Positions 1 through 7,476 of a stretch of 49,760 bases of DNA are shown one piece after another. The position numbers were made by a program, and so were the translations under genes. Source of the DNA: an uncultured Opitutales bacterium (lineage in GTDB: Bacteria > Verrucomicrobiota > Verrucomicrobiia > Opitutales > Intestinicryptomonadaceae); the NCBI GenBank assembly GCA_900548185.1, contig URJJ01000015.1:1-49760 (forward strand). The letters are read 5' to 3'. Below the pieces are notes generated by a model. That model was given only the letters and a program-made list of their open reading frames with translations, ran no database searches and had not been told where the DNA came from. How positions within the stretch are numbered: position 1 is the first letter of the stretch; the number at the start of each line of letters is the position of its first letter.

Positions 1-85
1 TCTTTATATTCATCAGTTTCCCTAAAAGCAGAAAACACGACAACAACGCAACATATAAACGTAACCACATTAAGTTATTATACAT
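1..85 (-). CDS. Start of a small exported protein (truncated by window edge)
   Basis: An open frame begins with ATG at 85 and runs off the left edge, giving 28 residues starting MYNNLMWLRLYVALLSCFLL. The hydrophobic stretch looks like a signal peptide or membrane anchor, possibly with a lipobox-like LSC. It starts 15 bases after the stop of the preceding minus-strand gene, and every other gene in this island also starts with an export signal, so it fits as the next member of the array. No clear Shine-Dalgarno sequence is visible. Function is unknown, and too little sequence is present to be sure it is a gene. Confidence 0.4.
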   Translation of the reverse strand, partial: MYNNLMWLRLYVALLSCFLLLGKLMNIK

Positions 86-100
86 TGCACTTTTATTAGA

Positions 101-499
101 TTACAATCCTAAAAAGGCATCCGAAGAAAACAATTGCAATTGCTGAAATACGCGGCCGTCTTCGTCGAATTTTAATCTATAGCAGTAAAAACCTCCTTTT
201 ATGCAATTATGCGCATACATAATATTAACATCCCAAACAGACTGTTTCATTACATAATTATTTTTTAAAACAGAGTCTGCATTTTTTACATCTATATAAT
301 TGCCTGGCGGAGCGGCCATAAGGATCCCACGGCTCTTAGAATTAATTAAAACATTTTCTAGAATATGAGTAACAACTTCGCCTTTATCCATTTCTTTATA
401 ATCAAATTCCGGCAATGGCGATGGAGGATCGGAATATTTCAATAAATATATTCCGCAAAACAAAACGACGACAAAGACCAATCCTATTAATTTATTCAT
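101..499 (-). CDS. Small membrane-anchored or exported protein of the Rhs island
   Basis: A 132-residue protein beginning MNKLIGLVFVVVLFCGIYLL, one hydrophobic N-terminal segment followed by a Pro-rich linker and a soluble domain with two Cys in the region CIKGGFYCYRL. The internal ATG at 499 is preferred over the longer frame because AGGA lies about seven bases upstream, and because the bases further upstream belong to a decayed gene in another frame. It overlaps the end of that remnant by a few bases. I do not recognise the family. Position in the array downstream of the Rhs toxin suggests an immunity or accessory role (inference only). Confidence 0.65.
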   Translation of the reverse strand: MNKLIGLVFVVVLFCGIYLLKYSDPPSPLPEFDYKEMDKGEVVTHILENVLINSKSRGILMAAPPGNYIDVKNADSVLKNNYVMKQSVWDVNIMYAHNCIKGGFYCYRLKFDEDGRVFQQLQLFSSDAFLGL

Positions 500-734
500 G
501 ATATTTCCTATCCATTTCCAGACTGCCGGAAAAGTTACGTCCGCCAAAATACACAAGCACACGGTAAAACGCTTTGGAATTTTCGTCGCAATCCTTCGGC
601 ATCCAGTAGCAGATTTCACATTCGCGGTTTTCCGCACCTTTGCCTTGCACTTTTACATAGTCTGCCGTCACCTAAGCTCCCCAAATAACAACCAAAGGCA
701 AAAAGACGCATACAATGGCAAAAAATTTCCGTAT
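492..734 (-). pseudogene. Decayed paralogue of the exported protein at 1111-1593
   Basis: Read from an ATA codon at 734, this frame aligns without gaps over 38 codons with the intact neighbour at 1111-1593. Both have K/R-K, Ala6, Leu12, Ile17, Ala20, Thr23 and then KVQGKGA-NRE at residues 28-37. Two lesions stand out: the start codon is ATA where the paralogue has ATG (AAGGAT still sits at Shine-Dalgarno distance), and codon 21 is TAG at 674-672 where the paralogue has Glu. The frame then stays open to TAA at 494-492, giving 80 codons, shorter than the 160-residue paralogue and different in its C-terminal half. A GTG immediately after the TAG, preceded by GGGGAG, could in principle start a 59-residue leaderless product. 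Confidence 0.6.
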
Positions 735-751
735 TTAATATCCTTCATATC

Positions 752-1114
752 CTATTTGCCATGATAATAACTGATTATCTTTGCATCAGATTTACGTATT
801 ACAATTTTTGCGACGCCACCTAAATGATTCTTGGGCATTACACCCTGCACTACAATCTCTGTGCCATTATCAGTTACCTTCCATGGTTTTTGCCGCAGCA
901 CGTCCTCCCCGTAGATATTTACCAGCACTACTTCGGCAATTTTTACCGCCATATCTCCGTTAATATTCAAACTCACAATGCGATTATTGGAATTTCTCAC
1001 ATGAGTTTCCAATGAAGCGGCACTTGGCATATCAGTTGGCAAATTCGTTGCTTGGTTTGCGTTCAAACAAAGAATAAAAGAGAACATTATCAAGATATAA
1101 TATAGAATTTTCAT
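752..1114 (-). CDS. Exported NTF2-fold immunity-type protein
   Basis: A 120-residue protein with a signal peptide (MKILYYILIMFSFILCLNA) and a mature domain containing AVKIAEVVLVNIYGEDVL, a KPWKVTDNGTEIVVQG strand pair, GGVAKIVIRKSD and the terminal ISYYHGK. That order (A-x-IAE-x-VL-x-IYGE, then KPw-V, then GG-x-A-x-I-x-I, ending YHGK) is the pattern of NTF2-fold immunity proteins (PF15631-like) found in bacterial polymorphic toxin loci. Its ATG overlaps the stop of the upstream gene by four bases (ATGA), so the two are translationally coupled. It sits downstream of an Rhs toxin gene, in keeping with an immunity role; whether it neutralises that particular toxin is not shown. The signal peptide means it acts outside the cytoplasm. 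Confidence 0.75.
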   Translation of the reverse strand: MKILYYILIMFSFILCLNANQATNLPTDMPSAASLETHVRNSNNRIVSLNINGDMAVKIAEVVLVNIYGEDVLRQKPWKVTDNGTEIVVQGVMPKNHLGGVAKIVIRKSDAKIISYYHGK

Positions 1115-1593
1115 GCTTCGTTATTCTGGTTAATAATAGGATTTTTGAGAAGTTTATTCGTGTTATGTTCAGAAAGTCTCTTATATACCGTCCTGCCTTG
1201 GCCGATTGGCCATGTTTCATCAAGATACGAACCGTTTTCTCGAACGATAAATGGAGGGAGTTTTGGCGAAGACATTGGAACTATGAAAATAGCGCTATCC
1301 TTTATAGATAATTTGTATTTAATCCGCTCAGATGGCATAGAAAAATCTCCTTTTAGAGAGCTAAACATTTCCATATAATAGCCGTCCTTAAAATACAATA
1401 GAACGCCTGGCTTCCCATCATCACCATAAGAGCACCAAGTAGTTCCATTCAAATCAATTACAGCCGTATCATATTTAGATTCGCGGTTTCCCGCGCCCTT
1501 GCCCTGCACTTTTAGATGGCCTACCGTGGCCTCAGCGCAAAGTATATTTCCAATAGCTAAAGATAAATATATAAATGCGCATAACTTTTTCAT
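1111..1593 (-). CDS. Exported protein of unknown function, Rhs island
   Basis: A 160-residue protein with signal peptide MKKLCAFIYLSLAIGNILCA (cleavage after CA, or a lipoprotein with Cys19). The mature part carries KVQGKGAGNRES, an LNGTTWCSYGDDGKPG turn region and a beta-rich C-terminal half ending in a polar Asn-rich tail. I do not recognise the family. It is coupled by a four-base overlap to the NTF2-type immunity gene, and a decayed paralogue lies at 492-734, so the family has been duplicated within the island, as expected for immunity or accessory genes of polymorphic toxins. About 110 bases separate it from the upstream lipoprotein gene. Confidence 0.7.
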   Translation of the reverse strand: MKKLCAFIYLSLAIGNILCAEATVGHLKVQGKGAGNRESKYDTAVIDLNGTTWCSYGDDGKPGVLLYFKDGYYMEMFSSLKGDFSMPSERIKYKLSIKDSAIFIVPMSSPKLPPFIVRENGSYLDETWPIGQGRTVYKRLSEHNTNKLLKNPIINQNNEA

Positions 1594-1702
1594 CTTTTTA
1601 ATATCTTTTCCGCCAGCGTAGCAACGCCACCATTTATTTTGAACGAGTCAAACGCGGAATCAGCTGAGATAGAAAAAACAAATAAGCCTATTTCCCCATT
1701 AA

Positions 1703-2098
1703 TCATTGCCCTTCCTGAAGCATTTCCAATTTTCCATGCTTTTTCCATTGGCCGATTAAGTCCCCATATGAGACAAAGTCATCAACGATATTAACATTAA
1801 TTGGCGTATTTCTCAGCAACTCCGATAAATTATTTCCTTTCTTCACCGTACCATTATCAATATCGATAATAAAAGATTCGACATATCCGTTAACGGAGGC
1901 CATACCAACGATAAACTTCTTTTCCTTCCACAATTCTATATTGGCCGGGCCCACTATTATTTTACCATCTTTATTCCTAATAACGGTCTCATTATGCCCG
2001 ATCCTTTCCCATGTGAAATCGGATATGAGAATCTTATTATTACATGAGCATAAGAATATTGAAATTAAAGATAACAAAAAAGCAGCCAGTATTTTCAT
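1703..2098 (-). CDS. Small lipoprotein, Rhs island
   Basis: A 131-residue protein starting MKILAAFLLSLISIFLCSC; the segment ISIFLCSC is lipobox-like, so lipidation at one of the two cysteines is likely. The start at 2098 is chosen over an earlier in-frame codon because AGGA lies eight bases upstream and the signal peptide then begins properly. The mature part includes FTWERIGHNETVIRNKDGK and IELWKEKKFIVGM, a predicted beta-rich small domain. No family recognised. Context makes it a candidate envelope-located immunity or accessory protein. Confidence 0.7.
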   Translation of the reverse strand: MKILAAFLLSLISIFLCSCNNKILISDFTWERIGHNETVIRNKDGKIIVGPANIELWKEKKFIVGMASVNGYVESFIIDIDNGTVKKGNNLSELLRNTPINVNIVDDFVSYGDLIGQWKKHGKLEMLQEGQ

Positions 2099-2156
2099 AA
2101 TAAATTCCTTATTCTTCCTTAACAATCGTTACAGAACCATCAAATTCTTTAAACCT

Positions 2157-3461
2157 CTACTTTGACTCAACCCAGTCAACGCTATTTACAATCTTTTTTA
2201 ATTCCTCGTATTGGGACCGATCTACTTTCGTGAACATCATATTGACAGATTCCAGTTTTTTTAACGCAAAAAGCGGAGATATATCTGATATATTTGTATA
2301 CGGAAAAAATATGTGCTTCAATATCAATTTGCAACTTATGAAATCCAAATTTGTTGCGTTTGTATTACCAAATCTTAAGTCTTCCAAATTTGACAATCCT
2401 CCAATCGGATTCAAATCATCAATTTGTGTATTATTCAAATCTAGGAATTTTAAACCTGTTAAAAAGGATACAAATTTAATATTCTTTAGATTCGAATGAC
2501 TTATAGAAAGCCCTTTCAAGTCTGGATATTCCTTATCTAAGGCGATTTGCCCTTCCAAATCGCAATTTGAAAGCCCCAGATATTCCAACTTTGACATGGA
2601 ATGTAAATTTTCTACGGAAGAATTCGAAACAAACAACTCTTTTAGGGATTCAGGCATATCAACTTCGCCAAAATCAATTGTTGAATTGCTTATTACTATT
2701 TTACGTACATTTGCCTCCCGCTTTAGAAATTTATTGAAAACATCTGTATTTATATTTCTAAGTACCAATTCATCGGCTGTAGATTTCGAAATATGTTTCC
2801 AGTAATCTGAATCCAAGTATTTCTTGTTCCTATTTACCGAAAATTTCCCGCACAGGGAAATTTCTCCATTTTTTAGCGATATGTCACTATTTGTAAATTT
2901 TTCAGTTGTATACGCTGGATACAGTTCATCTAACGTCTCAGGCGGAATTCCATTTATTTCTGAATAACGCAGAAATGCCTGCAATGCGTTCATATAGTCA
3001 ATGCATATATTGGTCTCAAGCGAATACAATTTCTTATTGTCCCGAATTTGGGAAAACGATTCCAAAAAGCTGCGTAACTTTTTAGTGTCAAATGAAAATT
3101 TGCCATAAGGAATCTTATGGTTTCCAAACAAATCGTTCATAAAGTCTATTTGTTCATAAAGCAGTTTTTCCAAATGAAAGGCATTAATATGAACATTTTC
3201 ACCAGAAATCACCTTTTCCGTTTGAATTATGAAAATACAAGACATCAGAAAATAGTCGGAATTAAACTCCTCCCAATTTCCTTTTGCAGCGTCATGCAGA
3301 ATCTTACCTTTGTAAGATTTAAGCATGCAAGAAAGCTCGTCCTGACTCATATTGCGCGTATCCTTAAACAAATTTACCAATGCAGTGGTCTCTTTAAGAC
3401 TATCCACAGCATACGCATTAAATAAACTGCACATAAAAATTAAAATCAGCAACTTCTTCAT
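2157..3461 (-). CDS. Exported leucine-rich-repeat protein
   Basis: A 434-residue protein with signal peptide MKKLLILIFMCSLFNAYAVD, a helical N-terminal half (to about residue 240), and a C-terminal run of roughly seven leucine-rich repeats. Examples are LKELFVSNSSVENLHSM, LEYLGLSNCDLEG, LKGLSISHSNLKNIKF, LKFLDLNNTQIDDLNPI and LEDLRFGNTNATNLDF, an internalin-like LxxLxLxxTxI pattern with about 22-residue spacing. It begins two bases after the stop of the Rhs gene, so the two are almost certainly one transcript. Being the gene immediately downstream of the toxin, it occupies the usual position of the cognate immunity gene, although LRR immunity proteins are not a standard class known to me. An adhesion or target-binding role is the alternative. 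Confidence 0.8.
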   Translation of the reverse strand: MKKLLILIFMCSLFNAYAVDSLKETTALVNLFKDTRNMSQDELSCMLKSYKGKILHDAAKGNWEEFNSDYFLMSCIFIIQTEKVISGENVHINAFHLEKLLYEQIDFMNDLFGNHKIPYGKFSFDTKKLRSFLESFSQIRDNKKLYSLETNICIDYMNALQAFLRYSEINGIPPETLDELYPAYTTEKFTNSDISLKNGEISLCGKFSVNRNKKYLDSDYWKHISKSTADELVLRNINTDVFNKFLKREANVRKIVISNSTIDFGEVDMPESLKELFVSNSSVENLHSMSKLEYLGLSNCDLEGQIALDKEYPDLKGLSISHSNLKNIKFVSFLTGLKFLDLNNTQIDDLNPIGGLSNLEDLRFGNTNATNLDFISCKLILKHIFFPYTNISDISPLFALKKLESVNMMFTKVDRSQYEELKKIVNSVDWVESK

Positions 3462-3463
3462 AA

Positions 3464-6400
3464 CTACTCCTCTTTCACTATATAATTATATGCATCCCTA
3501 AACTTCGATATTACAGCATTAACAACCTGTGAATGATATTGTGTTGCAAATATTTCAGACGTCTCCTCAGAAGTATGTGCTTTTATATACCCAGGAATAT
3601 CTAAAGGATTTATCGGCAAGGACCATTCTTGAAATCCACGATGAGTCGGTGAAAACGAATCAGCATATGCATGAACTGCTTTTCCTAATAAAACTAATGC
3701 CTTTGTGATGCCACCAGCATCCTCATTAATTCTTGCGGTATCACTTAAGGATTTTGCATCATTCACATTATTGTTTATAAATCTATTCCAATTCGCTTCA
3801 GCTCGAGCGGCACTCTCACCGGAAGAGCTCATCCCATGTTCATAGGCATTCCCAAATACTTGATTTGTTATGGAATCAACATCATCACTTCCTTTATTTA
3901 ATGGGGCAACAGTATTTATAGTAGTACCATTCCATGAAATGGATTGATTGGTAACTAAATGGTTGTTTATATCATGGTGTGCATCAGCAGTCCAAGCCCC
4001 CAAAAAATCGAATGCATTTAAGACCAAATTATTGCAATAAGCTAAATTATTCCAGCTGTCTGGATATCCCAAAGGATCTCTGATTTGCCATTTACCTAAA
4101 TCCGCCCTGTAATTGCGAAAAAGGAACACATGTCCAAGCTCATCTACATACGGTTTTCCTGTAAAAAAGCCTTTCTCATCTGCATTGCCAAAAGCTGTCT
4201 TATCAATGGATGAATATCCTTTATCTCCAACTTTGCCCAGGCTTGTTCCCAAAATATCTGTAAATATAACTTCGGTATTTTGAATACCTCCAAGCGAATC
4301 TATTGCCAAAATTGGATTACCACCGCCAGAGTGAGGTTCGTTTATATATTTTGTGCCGTTTCGCCCAATCAAAGCCAAGTTGTCCCAGACAAAGGTTTCA
4401 ATTTCATCTCCGCGCATTGCCTTGGAGATTTGGCCGTTGTTGTTGTATTCGAATTTTGCAAGCTCCTTGCCGTTTTCGGCGACGTTCATCACCTTGTCCA
4501 GCCAGCCGTATGAATAGCTCTTATCTCCTTCCCGAACCATTCTTCCTGCGGCATCGTAGGCGTACGTTATCGCCCTGCCGTTTGTCGTGCTTGAAACAAG
4601 CTGGTTTGTTGCGTCATAAGCATATTCCGTTATTACGCCATCCTCCATCTTTTTAAGTATATTGCCGGCAGGATCATAGACATACTCCTCCACCGCCTTT
4701 CCGGATGCTGCATCTATTACGGCCAAGAGCTGGTTTTTGGCATCGTATTTATAAGACTGAAGCTTCCCATTGGCCAAGCGGGATACAATCTTTCCGCTTT
4801 TGGAATAAGCATACTTCAACTCTGTGATAACATTGCCTTCGGCATCAAGCATGGCTTTGCGCTCAAGCTGGCCAAGCGTGGTATATGAGAACACCACCCT
4901 ATTGCCGTCTATTATCTGCTCGGCAAGGCGGTTTTCCTTATTATAGACATACTCGACGGTTTTGCCGTTCGAGACGGTCTTTACAAGACGCCCATACTTG
5001 TCGTAGGTATTGTATTCATCGAGAGTCTCAGGACCAATTTTGGTAACGCGCCAGAGGCGCTTTCCATAATTGTCGTAAGCATATGTAATTGTGCTTATAC
5101 CCTCGCGCTTTTCAATGAGCCTTCCAAAGTGGTCGTACCTGAATTCACTCTTGAGAGCATTCTTCGACTGCTCTATCGGTCGCCCCCAAGTGTCATATTT
5201 GAAGGTCTCAATCTGGCCGTTTCCATAGTCTATTTTTGAAATGCGGTCAAATTCGTTGTACTCGTATTTCAGCGACTTGTCGGCGGGCTTGTCCTTGAAT
5301 TTCGATGAGACAGACGCAAGTCTGCCAAATTTGTCATAGGAATTCTCAGTAATCTGCCCTATTGCAGTAGTGCGTGAAGTCAGACCATACTGCCCCCAGT
5401 CAAATTTTATCTTATTCCCGTTTTGGTCAGTTACCTCGGAAAGCTTTCCAAAATCACTGTACGAATAGGCAACTTCCGTATCATCAGGGAATATTTCGCG
5501 AAGAATTCTGCCAAGCGGGTCGCGTTCATACGACTTTTCAAGTCCATCCTGGTCTTTAAAAGATTCAGGACTGCCGTTTTTATCGTAAGACACTTCTGTA
5601 TAAGCGATTGTTTCATTATCAAATACAGAAGAGCTTTTTATAAGACGGCCAAGTTGGTCGTAGTCATAAACGTTTTTGATGCCGTTAGGATTATCCTTTG
5701 CCCTTAGACGATTATAGCGATCATAATGGAACAACGTAATATTTCCGAAAATGTCCGTAATTTGCCTGGGATACCCGTAAGTGTTGTAAGTAATTTTATA
5801 CGAGCGTCTGCCGTTATCTATGGAAATTGGACGCTCTTTGCTGTTATAAAGAATAGAAGTTGTTTGGACTGCATTCCCAGCTTCATCCAAGACATTCACC
5901 TTAAACGGCTTTCTCTCTTTCCCATTATATGTGAAGCTTCTTACCGGAAGAGCTTCAGCCCCGCCAGCTCCGCGCTTTGTTATAAGAATCAAATTGCCAT
6001 TCTTGTCATATGCATAGTTTATATCGTTTTTGGCAATATCACGAAAGCGGGTAATTTTTCCGGTTTCCTTGTCATAACGGCAATTGGCAACAACGCGCCT
6101 CTGGGAATCCAATACCTGCCTAACTTGGCCGTTGTAAGCCACATCATAACGCATGTAATAGTATGTGGTATACTCTTTGCCGGAAAAGTCTCGGCGTTTT
6201 AAAATACCTTTCCCAGAATCATAACTAGAATGGGCCTTCCTCCCCTCTTTGTTTACAATTTCAACAAAATTAAAGCTGTTTTTAGGATAAGAATATTTGA
6301 AGTTCCTGTCGGCAAGTATCCTGCCCGCAATCCCTATATTATTGGACGAGTCTGGACGGATATTATCTTCATACTCTCCACGCCTAATTTGAGATAGGTA

Positions 6401-7210
6401 CCCTATTTTGTCATATTTAAATTCAAGCGGATTCTGGCCGTCTTGAAATACCGACGCAAGAAACCTTACATCCAGAGTCTTTTCCTTCCCTGCCTTCGTT
6501 TCAGGCAAAATTCTAAGTTTGCCGTCTACAAAGGAAAAGTTATGGGATATACCGTTAATTTGAATTGAAGAAAGCAGTCTACCGTTATACTGCAACTGAA
6601 TGAACTTTTCCCCTTTTTGTTCGACTGAAGTGAGCAACCTCCCATTATAAAAGTACTTTAAAGCCTGTCCCGTCGGAGCAAATACCTCAGTAAGTTTGCC
6701 TTCAACATAAACAAACTTCCATCCCTTCATTTCCTTTCGGCCAAAGAACGTCCAGGAACCACTATCTTCCCTGCCGTTTGCAACCCAATCTGCAAACGGA
6801 GAAAAATGACTGTACCCCTTATCATTTTCACGGTATAGCGTCAGAGTCTTTGAATCCGTATTCTTGCGTGAGAAGAATTTAATCTGCTCGCCCCAAGGAG
6901 ATGTCCATATCGCACCATCCCTGTCTGGAACAACGGTACTTTCCAATTGAGGTATACGCCATGATGCGCCAAGCAGGCCGGAATCTTTTATAGAAGAGTC
7001 GTAAAAGATTTGGATTGGCATTGCCAATTCCGGCGAGAAATTTGCCCGTCCCAGCAAAAAGTCAGCATAATAGGCATTGGACGTTAATGACGCCTTGCCG
7101 AGGGAATTCTTCTTCTGGGAGAAGTCCAAGTTTTGAGCATTTGCGCCCAAAACTGAAAACATAATTAATACTCCGGAAACAATGAGTTTAAGAAGTTTAA
7201 TAATGTTCAT
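3464..7210 (-). CDS. Exported Rhs/YD-repeat protein with C-terminal Zn-phospholipase-C-like toxin domain
   Basis: A 1248-residue protein. The ATG at 7210 is used because AAGGG lies six bases upstream; a TTG two codons earlier is less likely. Order: signal peptide ending about GANA; an N-terminal beta domain with GLLGASWRIPQLES; about 20 YD repeats such as YDYDQLGRLIKSS, FRYDHFGRLIEK and YVYDPAGNILKK; the Rhs core end with LGKWQIRDPLGYPDSWNNLA and FDFLGAW; then a unique ~177-residue tail. The tail has AHHDINNHL, LGKAVHAYADSFSPTHRGF (HxxxD and a following His) and HTSEE (HxxxE), the zinc-ligand layout of Zn-dependent phospholipase C/P1-nuclease folds. A Trp lies right at the core boundary, as at the mature N terminus of those enzymes. 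Enzymatic activity is inferred. The first gene of the island transcript, it is followed by candidate immunity genes. The tail is more AT-rich than the YD-repeat core. Confidence 0.85.
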   Translation of the reverse strand: MNIIKLLKLIVSGVLIMFSVLGANAQNLDFSQKKNSLGKASLTSNAYYADFLLGRANFSPELAMPIQIFYDSSIKDSGLLGASWRIPQLESTVVPDRDGAIWTSPWGEQIKFFSRKNTDSKTLTLYRENDKGYSHFSPFADWVANGREDSGSWTFFGRKEMKGWKFVYVEGKLTEVFAPTGQALKYFYNGRLLTSVEQKGEKFIQLQYNGRLLSSIQINGISHNFSFVDGKLRILPETKAGKEKTLDVRFLASVFQDGQNPLEFKYDKIGYLSQIRRGEYEDNIRPDSSNNIGIAGRILADRNFKYSYPKNSFNFVEIVNKEGRKAHSSYDSGKGILKRRDFSGKEYTTYYYMRYDVAYNGQVRQVLDSQRRVVANCRYDKETGKITRFRDIAKNDINYAYDKNGNLILITKRGAGGAEALPVRSFTYNGKERKPFKVNVLDEAGNAVQTTSILYNSKERPISIDNGRRSYKITYNTYGYPRQITDIFGNITLFHYDRYNRLRAKDNPNGIKNVYDYDQLGRLIKSSSVFDNETIAYTEVSYDKNGSPESFKDQDGLEKSYERDPLGRILREIFPDDTEVAYSYSDFGKLSEVTDQNGNKIKFDWGQYGLTSRTTAIGQITENSYDKFGRLASVSSKFKDKPADKSLKYEYNEFDRISKIDYGNGQIETFKYDTWGRPIEQSKNALKSEFRYDHFGRLIEKREGISTITYAYDNYGKRLWRVTKIGPETLDEYNTYDKYGRLVKTVSNGKTVEYVYNKENRLAEQIIDGNRVVFSYTTLGQLERKAMLDAEGNVITELKYAYSKSGKIVSRLANGKLQSYKYDAKNQLLAVIDAASGKAVEEYVYDPAGNILKKMEDGVITEYAYDATNQLVSSTTNGRAITYAYDAAGRMVREGDKSYSYGWLDKVMNVAENGKELAKFEYNNNGQISKAMRGDEIETFVWDNLALIGRNGTKYINEPHSGGGNPILAIDSLGGIQNTEVIFTDILGTSLGKVGDKGYSSIDKTAFGNADEKGFFTGKPYVDELGHVFLFRNYRADLGKWQIRDPLGYPDSWNNLAYCNNLVLNAFDFLGAWTADAHHDINNHLVTNQSISWNGTTINTVAPLNKGSDDVDSITNQVFGNAYEHGMSSSGESAARAEANWNRFINNNVNDAKSLSDTARINEDAGGITKALVLLGKAVHAYADSFSPTHRGFQEWSLPINPLDIPGYIKAHTSEETSEIFATQYHSQVVNAVISKFRDAYNYIVKEE

Positions 7211-7235
7211 ATACAACCCTTTCTTACCTGAAAGG

Positions 7236-7265
7236 ATTATAACTACATCGTCATACGAAAATCAA
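7236..7265 (-). promoter_or_regulatory. Sigma70-like promoter of the Rhs island
   Basis: On the minus strand TTGATT (7265-7260) is followed after 18 bases by a perfect TATAAT (7241-7236). This would start transcription near 7229, about 20 bases before the Rhs start codon and just ahead of its AAGGG ribosome binding site. It is the only good promoter match I see ahead of the island, which supports one long transcript. Confidence 0.6.
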
Positions 7266-7476
7266 CTAAACTTTTAATATTTTTCAAAATGCGCGCAATC
7301 AATTTCACGATTTGCGCGGAGTATCCGTGAGATCCCGGGCAAAAATAAACATGCAGCGTATCCGGAAAGAAGCCGCATAAAAGCCGGTCAATACCTAGCG
7401 GCCAAGAATTTCCTTGCCCCTTTTGCAAATCGCGCGACAATTCAAAAAATACCGGAGGCGAATCCCGGAACCACGC

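Noticed and set aside
675..748. An ATG at 748 opening a hydrophobic leader in another frame
   Set aside because: It ends in TGA after 26 codons, and the frame two bases over gives a gapless match to the neighbouring paralogue.
498..764. An 88-codon plus-strand open frame in the Rhs island
   Set aside because: It is antisense to the decayed paralogue, whose minus-strand alignment with the gene at 1111-1593 explains the sequence better.
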